The notes under the pieces were generated by a model that was given only the letters and a program-made list of their open reading frames with translations, did no database searches and was not told the origin of the DNA. Source: Annona cherimola (taxonomy: Eukaryota > Streptophyta > Magnoliopsida > Magnoliales > Annonaceae). From it: DNA of 64,000 bases. Made by a program: the position numbers and the translations under genes. The stretch lies in NCBI GenBank assembly GCA_030490835.1, contig CM059973.1, forward strand, positions 63,182,008 to 63,246,007. The letters run 5' to 3'. This document shows positions 45,468 to 56,940 of the stretch, piece after piece (position 1 is the first letter of the stretch; each line of letters opens with the position of its first letter).

Positions 45468-45845
45468 TGAAATATAAAATTCATGGGGATATGACGTGTA
45501 CCTAATTTTTAAAAAATGTCATGGAATCAAACATTCAAGCATTTAATTTTTGCCGAAAAAACTGACCCCAGCGGGTGACTGCTTCCATGCAGACACGCGT
45601 CCTTTTCGTCTAACGGGGGGAGAGGCAACATCCTATTTTCAACGGGTGGTCCTTCAAATCAACGGTTCAAATTGGCATATCTGTAGATTCAATTCTTCTA
45701 TTCAATATCCCATTTTCAACGAGGGAGGGCCCTCAAATCACCAAAACGTTGACAAAACGGAGGGAGAAACGGATGTTTCTCGACAAGGATCGCCGCGGTC
45801 TTGAGACTAAATCTGATCGAGCACAGGTTAATGCAATGTCGTAAT
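45468..45845. other. Low-copy GC-richer block with an 84-codon frame of unknown nature
   Basis: The frame 45550-45804 (plus) starts MPKKLTPAGDCFHADTRPF and has no motif I know. Two imperfect repeats, ATTTTCAACGGGTGGTCC (45638) and ATTTTCAACGAGGGAGGG (45712), each followed by TCAAATCA, look more like promoter or leader DNA than protein coding. It contains ACGCGT and TTGAC words. Confidence 0.35.
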
Positions 45846-46885
45846 AGCTAGCAAGCACCCAATCGGGGCCGATTCATGTATATAATATATATTACCACCT
45901 ACCAACTCACTGCCTTCATTAATTTCATATATGACATATCATCGTGTACATTTACATACACCATAATTTATAATACATTTGGTCTAAAATTGGTCTTGCA
46001 TTCACTTAAATATATTAATGTTTTATACTATTATTTATCCATTATAAATTATATCTTAGATAATTTACATATTAAAAAAAACAACTTTAAAATTTTTATT
46101 TACATCAAACTATTTAATTATATTGATTTTGTATAATTAATACATTAAATTTTTCATCGATTATCAACATCTTAAAAGTGAAGAGGATTACACGAAACTA
46201 CTTCTATATAACTCGGTTATATAAAAATGGAGCCCATATATATAATGCATGATCCTACTAGCCATTACTTAGCCATTTTCAATGGTTGAAAATTACTAAA
46301 TTAACCTTTTATTTAAAAATCCAGAAAAATACACATCTCTAAAAAATATTAAAACTTAGTTTATATATTAAATATATATATATATAGTGTAATGCACAGA
46401 TTAAGAAAAATGATTTTGGACCCATGGTGGTCCCACTATGTGATATTTTTAGCTCTACCTTGACAGCTTAACCATATGATTTTAAAACATGTCACATTGT
46501 GTTTAATGTGAGAACCACTTAAAAACTCTCAAAAAATCTTTTCCCTTTTTGATATGGGATTCAATTCTGGGCCATTACAAGTCCATCAACTTCAATCTGA
46601 TTCATCCCCGAGTCATAACCAAAAATGGGCTTCTGCTTATAATTTGACTGATCTATTCTAACACCACTTATAATGCATAAACCTAAAAAATGATTTTGGG
46701 CCTTAAGGCTATGGGTTGATCTATTCTAACATCCATTCCAACCTAACAACTTAGGGGATTGAGAGACTGTAGGATTGGCGTTAGCTAAAGAATAACTCTT
46801 GGCAAAAGAGATCTGAACAATATCTATAAAGCTATCAAAGTTCCTTGTAATTGAGTTTGATAGAAATCCTGCAATCATCTGCTCC
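45846..46885. other. Noncoding; F1 scrap and unassigned repeat
   Basis: 46310-46375 is an F1 right-arm scrap running into (TA)n. 46390-46730 has AAAAATGATTTTGG twice (46408 and 46686) near TGCACAGATTAAG and TGCATAAACCTAA. No gene. Confidence 0.35.
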
Positions 46886-46892
46886 CCTTGGG

Positions 46893-49050
46893 CATCGAGG
46901 ACTTACAACAAAGAGTTATTTAAGGCATCAATGATAAGGCTGTGGAAAACTAAAAAGACAGTTGGGCTCTCGGATATCGATAAGAATATATATAAAATAT
47001 TGTTTGGCAACAAGGAGGACAAAGACCAGTGATGAAGGGTAGACCGTGGCTATATGATAGAAAATTGTTATTGATGGACTTGGAGAACGTAATGAGGAGG
47101 GATGAGATTGAGTTTTTTAACTACCCCAGTATGGCTGTTCATAAAGGAGGTTCCTTTTTTGGTCGACAAGGAAGTTCTTGGATCCCTTATTGGGGGTACA
47201 TGCATGTCTTTCTTTGAAGTTAAGACTAATGGAGCTGATCTGAGAGTCAAGGTGGAGATTGAGATCCATGAACCTTTAAATTGGGGAATATTTGTCAAAT
47301 GCAGCACCTCATCTATGAGATGGATTTCATTTCAGTGCGAAAGACTACCAATCTTCTGTTACCTATGTGGAAAAATTGGTCATGCTTTCAAAGACTATGA
47401 TCAAAATGAAGATAAGAAGGAAACAGTAGAAGCCAACATGCCTTACGGTAGCATAACGGCCCAGCCCAACAGTCACAAGCATTGTCCACTTTGGGCCTTA
47501 GCCCACACGGTTTTGTCCTTCTGGGCACCCTGAATGTACCCTAAAAGGCACTTCAACAGAGTTATCAGCGGCCTCCACTTATAGCCCAGGCTCCCTCATT
47601 CATTTTAACCGATGTGGGATGTTACATCCACCCCCTTGGGGCTCCAGCGTCATCGCTGGAGGAGTTCTTGCTGGACACACTAGCATGATATCGAGATTCG
47701 ACTCTGATACTATTAATGCCCCGGCCCAAATGTCGTAGGTATTGTCTGCTTTGGGCCTTAGTCCACACGATTTTGTCCTTCTGAGTACCCCGAATGTACT
47801 CCCAAAGGCACCTCGACAATGTTACCAACGGTTTCTACTTATAGCCCTAGCTCCCTCCTTCATCCTAACTGATGTACGATGTTACTGGCCTAACTGTCGA
47901 AGGTATTATCCGCTTTGGGCCTTAGTCCCTCACAATTTTGTCCTTCTGAGTACCCTGAATGTACCCCAAAAGGCACCTCGACAGAGTTATGGCGGCCTTC
48001 ACTTATAGCCCAAGCTCCCTCCTTCATCATAATCGATGTAGGATGTTACATTCATCTCCCTTGGGGCTCCAGTGTCCTTGCTAGATGAGTTCTCGCTGGA
48101 CACACCAGCAGGATATTCGAAGTCGGCTTTGATACCATTTGTAATGCCCCGGCCCAACTGTCGCAGGTATTGTCCGCTTTAGGCTTTAGCACGCACGGTT
48201 TTGTCCTTCTGGGTACCCTGAATGTACCCTAAAAGTCGCCTCGATAAAATTAGTAGCGGTCTCCACTTATATCCTAGGCTCCCTCCTTTATCCTAACCGA
48301 TGTGGGATGTTACAGGTAGCTTTCTAAGAGTAGGATTCAAACCAATAGGGTTGAAGGGGGAGGGAGGATAAAGAAATAGAGTTTTTCCAAAGCTGTATTA
48401 TAATGAGTGGGTATGTGCACCATGGGATGAAGAAGTAATGGTTGATGTGAATAACAATGAAATGGTGATCATGGAGAAAGAAAATGGCAATAATGGAAGA
48501 CAGGTGCTTATAGTGTGGGACGAGGAGAATAGAAAACGTAGAGGTTGGGGTATTGTTAATAGGTTTGAGGAGGGGATGAATCACTCTCGAGAGAGAAAGA
48601 GTTGGAAAGAGTAGGAAATGTAGGAGAGAACATGGGGTGTGATGGCTACAGGTAGGATGAAGGTAAGGGGAAGGAAAATGTTTGGCAAATGAATCTGCTA
48701 AGGGAGAGGTTGAAGTAGAAGGGAAGAGAGGAGGAGTCATCAAATGGGGGGAGGAGAGTACATTTGTCAGAATTGGAAGATAGGGTAGGAGATAATAAAG
48801 GGAGGTAGGGACAGGAAGACAGAAGGAATAAGGAGGGAGTTACCTACGAGGTAGGGAGGAAGAGCTAGTCAAAAAAATTCATGGAAGGAAGGAAAGAGGG
48901 GTTTCCTAAATAGAAGGTTGGGAATGGAGGAATGATGTAAAGGAAACACATGAACCTTTAACAGTTTTGTTGAAAGCTAAAATCTTCTCTTCCGCTAAAA
49001 GGGATATAAGAAGAGCACACCTATGACACCTAAATGATAGAGGAAAGGAA
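46893..49050 (+). pseudogene. LINE ORF1 remnant (DUF4283-like plus CCHC knuckle)
   Basis: RLWKTKKTVGLSDIDKNIYK (about 46950), FGNKEDKDQ and GRPWLYDRKLLLMDLENV (about 47038) match DUF4283 proteins. After a frameshift the frame 47102-47533 gives NWGIFVKCSTSSMRWISFQC and the knuckle CYLCGKIGHAFKDYD, whose final Cys is replaced by Tyr. MPYGS is cut by the TRIM; FLRVGFKPIGLKGEGG resumes at about 48320. A Lys/Glu-rich tail extends to 49052. The minus-strand frame 48324-48743 is a shadow. Confidence 0.78.
47452..48314 (-). mobile_element. TRIM retroelement, fused dimer with four LTRs, 5-bp TSD
   Basis: On the minus strand each LTR runs TGTAACATCCCACATCGG to CCGGGGCATTACA. LTRs: 47452-47626 (175 bp), about 47714-47885, about 47886-48050 and 48140-48314 (175 bp). 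Two tiny internal regions (47627-47713 and 48051-48139) have a Met-tRNA primer site (TGGTATCAAAGC beside the LTR) and a polypurine tract (CCCAAGGGGGTGGA). Outer flanks are GGTAG (47447-47451 and 48315-48319). No coding capacity, so it would depend on another retrotransposon. The middle LTRs are joined head to tail with a few bases missing. Confidence 0.85.
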
Positions 49051-49060
49051 GACTATCAAG

Positions 49061-50575
49061 TAGGGGTGGGAATCGGGGCGGGTCAACCCGTGACCCGCCC
49101 CGTCCCGACCCTATTTTATACCGGGACGGGTCGGGTTGAGGGTTAAAGAAGATGTTCAAAATACGGGTCGGGGCGGACCGACCGGATCCCGACCCGCTGA
49201 CCCGCACCCAGCGAGGTCCTAAACATAAGCTGCTAAGCAGCTACCTGCTACCCCCGAAGTCCCGAAGTCCCGAACTGAAGAGCCCGAGCTCCAGATTTTT
49301 GAATCCCCTCTCTCTCGCTGCCTCGCATCGTCCGGCGTCCGGCATCCAGCGTCGTCTCCGTCGCCGTCGCCACCAGAGCAGCCAGCCTCCTCCATCGTCG
49401 TCTCCACGGCGAGCAGAGCAGCCTGCATCGTCGTCTCCTCCATCGTCGTCTCCACAGCGAGCAAGCATCGTCGTCTCCACGGCGAGCCAGATCTGTCGTC
49501 CAGCAAGCAGTTGTCTCCTCCATCGTCGTCTCCAGATCTGCGGTCGAGATCTGCGGTCCAGCAAGCAGTTGTCTCCTCCATCGTCGTCTCTTACTCTCCT
49601 CCATCGTCGTCTCCAGATCTGCGGTCGATATCTGCGGTCCAGCAAGCATTTGCCTCCAGATCGTCTTCTCCAGATCGTCGTCTCCAGATCTGTCGTCCAG
49701 CAAGCATTTGTCTCCTCCATCGTCACCGTCCAGATCTGCGGTCGAGATCTGCGGTCCAAATTTATCGTCCAGCAAGGGTATAACATTGAAATTCTGGATG
49801 CATTTTTCTGTGTTCCGATTTGTGCTTGGTTGCTTGAATGGATGGTCTTGTTAGAATTGATGAATGGTTGTCTACTGCAATTTGACTATTTGAGTTCTAT
49901 TTTAGAATGCTGATCAAATAGGACAATTGATTGGATGATTTCTATTTCTGTTTTTTATTTTAAATATTATTCCTTGTTGTTTTTGTTTATTTTTGAATTC
50001 ATTAGCTGGTAAAATCACATATTATCGATTAATTGTTAGAATTTCTCATGGATTAGATTTCTACAAAATTCTTAAATACTTGCATTTAATTGTGATATCA
50101 TTATTATTTTTGTTGAAGGTAAACAACAAAAGACATGGAATGAGTTCAAACTATTCGTGGTTGAATATTCAAATTGCGAACAGAATTTTGAACGAGGTAT
50201 GTTTTATTAACTTGTTCTTATATAGATGAATAAATATTCATGTTTTATTTAAGTATTTATGTTTTGCTTTGTCTTATTAGTAATAGATTGAAGCATATAG
50301 TTGTTAAATTTAATATAAATTTCCCTTTATACTTGATAGGTTCATAAATTCTCAAAAATTTCTTACTTGACCCGTATTTTTTACCTAACCCGTCGTCCCG
50401 AAACCGACCTGTTCCTGACCCGAATTTTGTCCCAATACATAGTAAAAAAAAGTAAGGGTCAAACCAACCTTGTCCCGACCCGGAAAAAAATAAGGGTCAA
50501 ACCAAATTTTTGAAAGGTAGGGTCAGGGTTGGGCACACCCTGACCCGTCCCGACCCGACCCGATTCCCACCCCTA
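49061..50575 (+). mobile_element. hAT element, non-autonomous, perfect 8-bp TSD
   Basis: Ends TAGGGGTGGGAATCGGGGCG and CCGATTCCCACCCCTA. Flanked by CTATCAAG at 49053-49060 and 50576-50583. Subterminal CCGACCCG-type words on both ends. The left third is GC-rich and repetitive (49200-49770), the rest AT-rich. 50119-50197 (GTAAACAACAAAAGACATGG to AACGAG, then GTATG) could be a short exon, possibly from the lost transposase. No domain is recognisable. Confidence 0.88.
49430..49770 (+). repeat. GC-rich tandem words inside the hAT element
   Basis: CATCGTCGTCTCC recurs at least seven times and GATCTGCGGTC at least six, giving long frames on both strands (Arg/Ser-rich on plus, Asp/Arg-rich on minus) that are by-products of the repeat. 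Confidence 0.75.
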
Positions 50576-50939
50576 CTATCAAGATGCTAAAAAGACATAT
50601 CGAAACAAAGCATGTGCTAAGCAAATCATAGAAACCCAGCTAGTGGATAACACAACAAACTAGGGCAGCTTGAAAGCTCCAGAGATGTGGTCTAGTGATG
50701 GGTTTTATGTCAACCCCAGGTGGACCAAGCAGTATAGAGTAGAATGCAAAGCTGATGATTGTAGGCTCTGGGTTGTCTCCACACAAAGTGCAAACTAAAG
50801 AAAAGGAAGATAACAAGCAAGGAGGAGAAAATGTCAATGCTAGAAGAGAAATTAGGCAAGAGACCCAAAACCATGGTTGAAGGAGTGGTTGGGAAGCAAA
50901 TTTCATGTGGAGGTTGTGGAATACCCTCAACCCCACCAA

Positions 50940-51800
50940 GATTAAATGTCAAACATAGCTTGGAATTGTCGGGGCTTGGGAACCCCGATCAATTCGAAAC
51001 CTTCTTAATCTTATCAAGAAAAAAGATCTCATGATTGTCTTCCTATGCAAGGCAAAAAGGTTGGGGAAGGAAATGAAAGTTATTAGGAGGTAACTAAAAT
51101 TTTGCAGCTGTTTAGCCGTTGACTATGATGAAAAAAGGGAGGGGACTAGGCTGCTTTATAGGGAGAAATGGGCAGTAAGTGTGCTTAGCTATTCTAAAAA
51201 CCATATCGAAACCACAATATGCAGCAGCAATCGAATCAATCCATAGAGATTCACGAGCTTCTACAACAACCCAAAGGTAAGCAAAAGACCTATTTCTTGG
51301 GAAGTTTTGAAGAGCTTGGACTGTTAGAACCTTGGTCCATGGGTTGTGCTGGGTGACTTCAATGAAATCTTATACCCATCTGATATTAATAGTAGGAGAT
51401 TCAAAGCAAAAAGGTAAATGGATATGTTCAAGGAAGCTGCTACTACTACTTGTGATCTTATGGACTTAGGCTTTGTGAGGAATGCAATGACGTGGAGAAA
51501 TAATCAGAGACAGTTGAACTTGTGTGGAAGCAAGGCTGGATCGAAGGCTAACCCAATTGACTTGATTTGTTTCTTGTGCTAAGGTTTTTCATCTGCGGGT
51601 TGCTTACTAGGACCATTGCCCAATCATGTTGCAGTTTGATCTGAGGATGCACTTAGAAAAAGAACCTCAAAGACGGTTTTAGGATTTGAGTACTTCTAGA
51701 CAAAACACAAAGAAACACACACCATTGTCCATGATGCGTGGTCTACGGTGGGGGTTAAAGAAAATTGCATGGCTGGGAAAATTATTAAGAAACTTCAACT
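50940..51800 (+). pseudogene. LINE endonuclease domain remnant
   Basis: GNPRSIRNLLNLIKKKDLMIVFLC in two frames (about 50980; the conserved start of the APE-type domain), LGDFNEI (51349-51369), then LMDLGFVRNAMTWRNNQ (about 51459). It parallels the domain at 19735-21035 with different stops. Confidence 0.75.
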
Positions 51801-51839
51801 ATGTAATAGATGAGAATTGAAAGAGCTACAACTTTTTTG

Positions 51840-52290
51840 AAATGCACTTACACCTTTGCTTGCACCAAAATGGCTGAAATTATGCTTGAACTTGAATTCT
51901 TAAGATCAAAATGCAAATATTAAAGAGAGTTGACAATTAGAAATATCAAATCCTCTACACCTGTATGCTCTTAAAAATTGTGATCTTCTTGAAAATCCTA
52001 CACTTCAAGACAATGAAGATTGATCTTTGACTCATGTCTTAGACCCAAAAAGTTTCTACCAAAAAGAGTAACGATTTGTCTCCCATTCAACGCTAAGTGT
52101 AATATTATCAGCCTGATGTCGTCCCATAGATGAATCATCCAATTCTTACTCTATCGAATTTTTTCCAAATGGGTTATACATCGGAAGTTCAGATATCTTT
52201 TTAGCCTCCTCAAATGGATAATTTTACAAAGGCAAAAAAAGAGTTCTTTAAGGGCTTGACTAGGTGGCTTCAATATGCTGCTCTCCAAGA
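51840..52290. other. Noncoding, probably part of the Athila/Tat-like relic
   Basis: No usable frame and no repeat match. It lies between the truncated LINE and the minus-strand gag remnant. Confidence 0.3.
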
Positions 52291-52294
52291 GTGC

Positions 52295-52860
52295 CTATTG
52301 ATCAATGAAGTTATGCCACTCTTGGATTTTGGGAAAGCATAATAAAGGTATGTTGATAAGATAACTATCAACTTTCTTCCTTGCCACGACCTCTATTTTT
52401 TCTTTAACTTTCTCTTCACTTTCCTTGCTTTCCACTGTCTCGATTACTTGTTTAAGCATATTTTGAAGTGCAGAGCCTATAACATTGATTGATATCTCTT
52501 CATCGATGTTTATAGTGACTTCGCTACCCTCTTCTAACACACCTTCATTTGAGTCTCCTTCCATATCAACTAAAGAAGACTCTTGTTGTATGCTTTTGAT
52601 TGCAACTACTAATTGTTCCACCTATTTCTCCATATTTATGTTAAACACCATTTGACTTTGCATGAATTGCATCAACATATCTTCCAAAGAGATACCGTTT
52701 CAGGCGGTGATGGCTCCTCTAGTTGATATGTTTAAGAATCCATCGACATCATGTATTTGGGTTGCAGGTCTCCATGGTTATCCCATGCATCTGTTGGATA
52801 TTCTGAATAACTCATGTTGGTTGAGTACATATATGGATTATCCGAAGCATAATTGAATCT
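52295..52860 (-). pseudogene. Athila/Tat-like gypsy gag C-terminal remnant
   Basis: On the minus strand: NPYMYSTNMSYSEYPTDAWD, then SLEDMLMQFMQSQ (the SLEEtLxxFMQsQ motif typical of these gag proteins) and, after a stop, MEQLVVAIKSIQQESSLVD followed by an acidic Glu-rich tail. Pol is not seen next to it. The 64-codon plus-strand frame at 52662 is its shadow. Confidence 0.6.
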
Positions 52861-54365
52861 ATCCGTATAACCAACTAATGTTGAGAAATGTGAGCATTAA
52901 TTTGATAAATGTCTCTCGCTTACACACGAAATGTGAGCATTAATTCTAAAAACTTGTCGAGCTGCGTATATGTCTAATTATTTTGCTCGGTTCAAGGCAA
53001 GTATACATATTGAACAAGTAATAAAGAGTAAATAAAGTGTCGCTCCCATAAGGGAAGAGAGTTAAATTGTAGTAAAACCCAAGATTCCACTTGCTAATTA
53101 TGAATTATTCATTAAATATAATTTTTTATCAAAAGTAAAGAGAATTAACTAATAATAGGGGGTGCAACTAATGAAGATTCTCAATGAGATGAATAGATAA
53201 ATGGGAGTTATGAATTCCTTGACTCCAACTACGCTAAGTTGGTTCCTCATTAATTAGTTGTGTAAAGAATTAGTAATCTAGGTTCATTTATATTTATGTA
53301 TGTTTTCTAACACATATAGATCTAACTCTGTTCTAGTCAACTGCTATGTTCCCATGCAACGAAGTAAAATAAGGTTGATTTTCACATAACTTAAACTTGA
53401 TCACATAAGTTTAATAGGTATATCTCTATCCATATAACATCCAACCACCATGAGTAGCTGAAAACCTATGATTTACATATAGATCTTATTTAAATTCTAC
53501 TTTTCCAAGTGTAGATCTAGATGTTACATCAATCCATAAGTTTATCATGCTTATAGAAGCCTTAAACACAATATGTAAAGGTAATCTCATAAAACCACAT
53601 ATAACATCAAATTTATAAATTCACTCAAGCATAAGTAATCAACCAAGCATAGTTTAAGAGTTCTAGATCATCATAATATCTCAACACAAGTTTTAGCCCA
53701 TGAACATAACTAAGACTTCCATTAAAATCTCCTTCAAATATATCCAAAGAGAGGAGAATGATAAAAATAAAATAATAAAGAGAAAAAATAAAATAATAAA
53801 GAGAAAGAAAAGATGAAACTCAATTGAATCCTCCATACAATTTGTTCTCCTTCTTGATGTCCCTTCCTTTCTTGAAATCCCTCCTCTCGTCTCCTGTGCT
53901 CCAGTTCGTGCCCCCTAACTTCTATGTATGAAATCTTAAGAGAAGTATTTAAACCCCTGAGCCCCAATTCAGAGGAAGCCATTCCTGCATTTTTCTCAGG
54001 GGAAGCCGCAAATCCACCATTGATTTCTGCTGAACGGTTAGGATGAGATCGGGCATTTTGGGAACTTTGGAAAAATCGTAAGAGGGGTCGAATTTGGGTG
54101 CTCATGGTCGCGGTGGCGGATTTGCGGAGGGGAGCAATGTCAATCTCACTGGCAGCAAATATTCTCACCGGCAGCAGATGATCTCATTGGCAGTAATAAA
54201 AAAGGACTAGGCGATAGAGGTTGGATCTAGAAGAATGTGGGCAGGGGCTAGATCTGAAAGAATGCAGGTTGCCCGACTTAGGGATCGTAGCTGGTTACCG
54301 GAGCAAGCAATCAGATTTAGTTTGAAGATGAGTTTTTTCCCTTTGTTGGCGCGAGACTTGAAGGT
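52861..54365 (-). other. Retrotransposon-type noncoding DNA
   Basis: GGCAAGTATACATATTGAAC...GTGTCGCTCCCATAAGGG (52992-53055) is a phrase widespread in plant gypsy elements. The 144-codon minus frame 53734-54168 (HELEHRRREEGFQERKG) lies in leader-like DNA and ends in low-complexity Phe/Leu/Ser. I do not treat it as a gene. Confidence 0.4.
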
Positions 54366-54537
54366 CGTAGCTGTTCATGGATGACCGAAAATGAGGAAAA
54401 TGGTAGAGACATCCTTTTAAGAACGTCATTCTCTTAGTCGGTTCTGATTATCGTAGTTGTTCGTGGATGACCGAAAATGAGGAAAATGGTGGGGACATCC
54501 TTTTAAGAACGTCGTTCTCTTAGTCGGTTCTGATTAG
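54366..54537. repeat. Tandem duplication, two 86-bp units
   Basis: Units 54366-54451 and 54452-54537, both with TGGATGACCGAAAATGAGGA and CTCTTAGTCGGTTCTGATTA; only about five differences. Confidence 0.95.
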
Positions 54538-55484
54538 ATGAAAGCGGATTGCAGATATGAAGATCTAAAAACTCACATACCTGCCATGGCTCCTCTCGTA
54601 CGTCAGTTCGCAAGGATGGTAATGGAGCACCGAAATGTTGCTCCGATGGTGCAATTAGAAATCGTGTACACCCAACCCACAAATTTTTATTTTATATTTT
54701 TTTCCGCCTTTCAGCCATGTTGATTAAAAAAACTCCACGAATTACTTTTGCAGGTGTTCTGTAGCTCATATTCACCATAGGGTACTAAAATATGATTATT
54801 TCAAGCACCTTTATTAACGTAATCATGCTAATTATTACTAATCTAATATTATAATTTTGCATCTATACGTTAACATTACAAGCACATCATTTTTTGTGAA
54901 ATTTTGTAGGTTTTTATAAATTTAACCTACTAAGGTTTCAAAATAGCTCAATATAGTAAATTAATCATATTTGATTAATTGATATGATATTTATTTTAAT
55001 TTAAGTAAATATTTGCTTTTATTTAATTCGATATTTTAACCTGTATAATTTTTTTATTAAAAATTCTATGCAAACGTAACCCAGATGTTAACAGCAATAT
55101 GATATGAGCAATACGATTTTTACTATTATGATATTTTACATATTTATGATTTAAAAAATTCAAAATAAAATAAGTACCGCAAGTATGAATACATTAAAAA
55201 TTTAATCATTTTGAGTGAAGCTTTGTTTCCAGATAATTTTATTTATAAAATTAGAGACAACACTGAACATTTTTTTATAAATTCTCTATTTAATACAAAT
55301 ATTTATTAAATCCATAATTTTATATTGATTTAATTTAATTTAAATCAATAATATGATATTACAATAAATATTAATGTAGATACAAAATAAGTTAATCAAA
55401 ATAACTATTTTCATCTAGTTTAAAATAATTTTATTAACCAATCTAAAAATATGTAATTATTAAATTAACTTAAGAGTTGTGTGT
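54538..55484. other. AT-rich DNA, no gene seen
   Basis: A 61-codon frame at 54538 (MKADCRYEDLKTHIPAMAPL) ends in low-complexity Phe and has no known motif. The rest is very AT-rich. Confidence 0.35.
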
Positions 55485-56940
55485 TAATTTCTGATATTAT
55501 GATATAAATGACCTAATTAGAAGCCTATAATTATGTTGCTATTGTTAAATTAGGATTAATTTATTAATATAAAAAATTAGAAGCGGTTAAATGTGGTTAA
55601 ACGTAGTAAGATGAGGTTAAATATTGTTAAATTTAATTACAACCGTTAAATTCTATAAATTGAAATTTTAAATTCAAAAGTTAGATTCGGTTAGATATCA
55701 TTAGATGTTGTTAGATGTAGTTAGATCCGGTTAGATTTTATTAGATGTCGTTAATGTTGTTAGATGTAGTTTGATGTTGTTAGATGTTATTAGATTAAGG
55801 TGGATTTTATTAAATCTTATTATTTAGATTTTAAATTTTGTAATTAAGGTATAAATAACTTTATAAAGGGCTTAAGATCATATTATAGGTGTTAAATTAA
55901 GATTAACTTATTTACTTGAAAAGTTAGCTCGGTTAGATGTTGTTAAATGTTGTTAGATGTCATTAGATCTAGTTAAATGCTGTTAGATATCGTTATATAT
56001 TGATAGATGCAGTTAGATGTTATTAGATGTCATTAGATTATTGTGGATTTCATTAAATCCTATTATGTGGGTTTTAAATTCGGTAATTAAGGTATAAATG
56101 ACCTTATAAGGGGCTTAAGATCATATTACAGGTGTTAAATTAGGATTAACTTAATAATATCAACAGTTAGATTCGGTTGGATGTTGTTAGATGCAGTTAG
56201 ATGCAGTTAGATCTGGTTAGATGTTATTAGATGTCATTACATGTTGTTAGATGCAGTTAAATGTTATTAGATGTCATTAGATTAAGGTGGATTTCATTAA
56301 TTCCTATTATCTGGGTTTTAAATTCTATAATTAAGGTATAAATGACCTTATAAGGGGCTTAGGATCATATTACAGGTGTTAAATTATGATTAACTTATTA
56401 ATATCAAAAGTTAGATTGGGGTAGATGTCGTTAGATGTTGTTAGATATTGCTAGATCCAGTTAGATACTATTAAATGTCGTTTGATATTGTTAGATGTCA
56501 TTAGATTAAGGTGGTTTTCATTACATTCTATTAGTTTAAATTTTGTAATTAAGGTATAAATGACCTTATAAGGGGCTTATGATCATATTATAAGTGTTAA
56601 ATTAAAATTAACTTATTAATATCAGAAGTTAGATTCGGTTAGCTGTTGTTAGATGCTGTTAGATCCTGTTAGATATTATTAGATGAAATTAGATGCTGTT
56701 AGATGCCATTAGATTAAGGTGGATTTCATTAAATCATATTATCTAGGTTTTAAATTGTGTAATTAAGGTATAAATGACCTTATAGTGGGCTTAAGATTAT
56801 ATTACCAGTGTTAAATTAAGATTAATTTATGAATATCAAAAGTTGGATCAGGTTAGATGTCGTTAGATACTGTTAGATTCTGTAAGATGCTATTAGATCC
56901 TGTTAGATGCTATTAGATGTCGTTAAATGCTGTTAGATTA
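55485..56940. repeat. Higher-order tandem array with 10-bp TTAGATG sub-repeats
   Basis: Six units are anchored by GGTATAAATGACCTTATAAG-type text at about 55501, 55848, 56091, 56335, 56553 and 56767. Each unit has a unique segment of about 130 bp (AAGGTGGATTTCATTAAATC, then TTAGATTCGGTTAGATG onward) and a run of 7-14 decamers TTAGATGyyG. Unit lengths (214-244 bp, first unit longer) differ mostly by whole decamers. Not telomeric. No coding frame. Confidence 0.9.

Larger units (their letters stand above)
46890..51830 (+). mobile_element. Second decayed LINE, truncated after the endonuclease, with two nested insertions
   Basis: Holds ORF1 (46890-49050) and the endonuclease (50940-51800), interrupted by a TRIM dimer (47452-48314) and a hAT element (49061-50575), both with clean target duplications. 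Reverse transcriptase is missing: the DNA passes into an Athila/Tat-like relic on the other strand near 51840. Confidence 0.8.

Noticed and set aside
48324..48743. 139-aa minus-strand frame in LINE2
   Set aside because: Same effect: antisense of a purine-rich ORF1 tail.
49152..49913. 253-aa plus-strand frame in the hAT element
   Set aside because: Made by the CGTCGTCTCC repeats; equally long frames exist on the other strand, and no domain is visible.
53734..54168. 144-aa minus-strand frame
   Set aside because: Lies in retrotransposon leader-like DNA and ends in low-complexity sequence; no domain.
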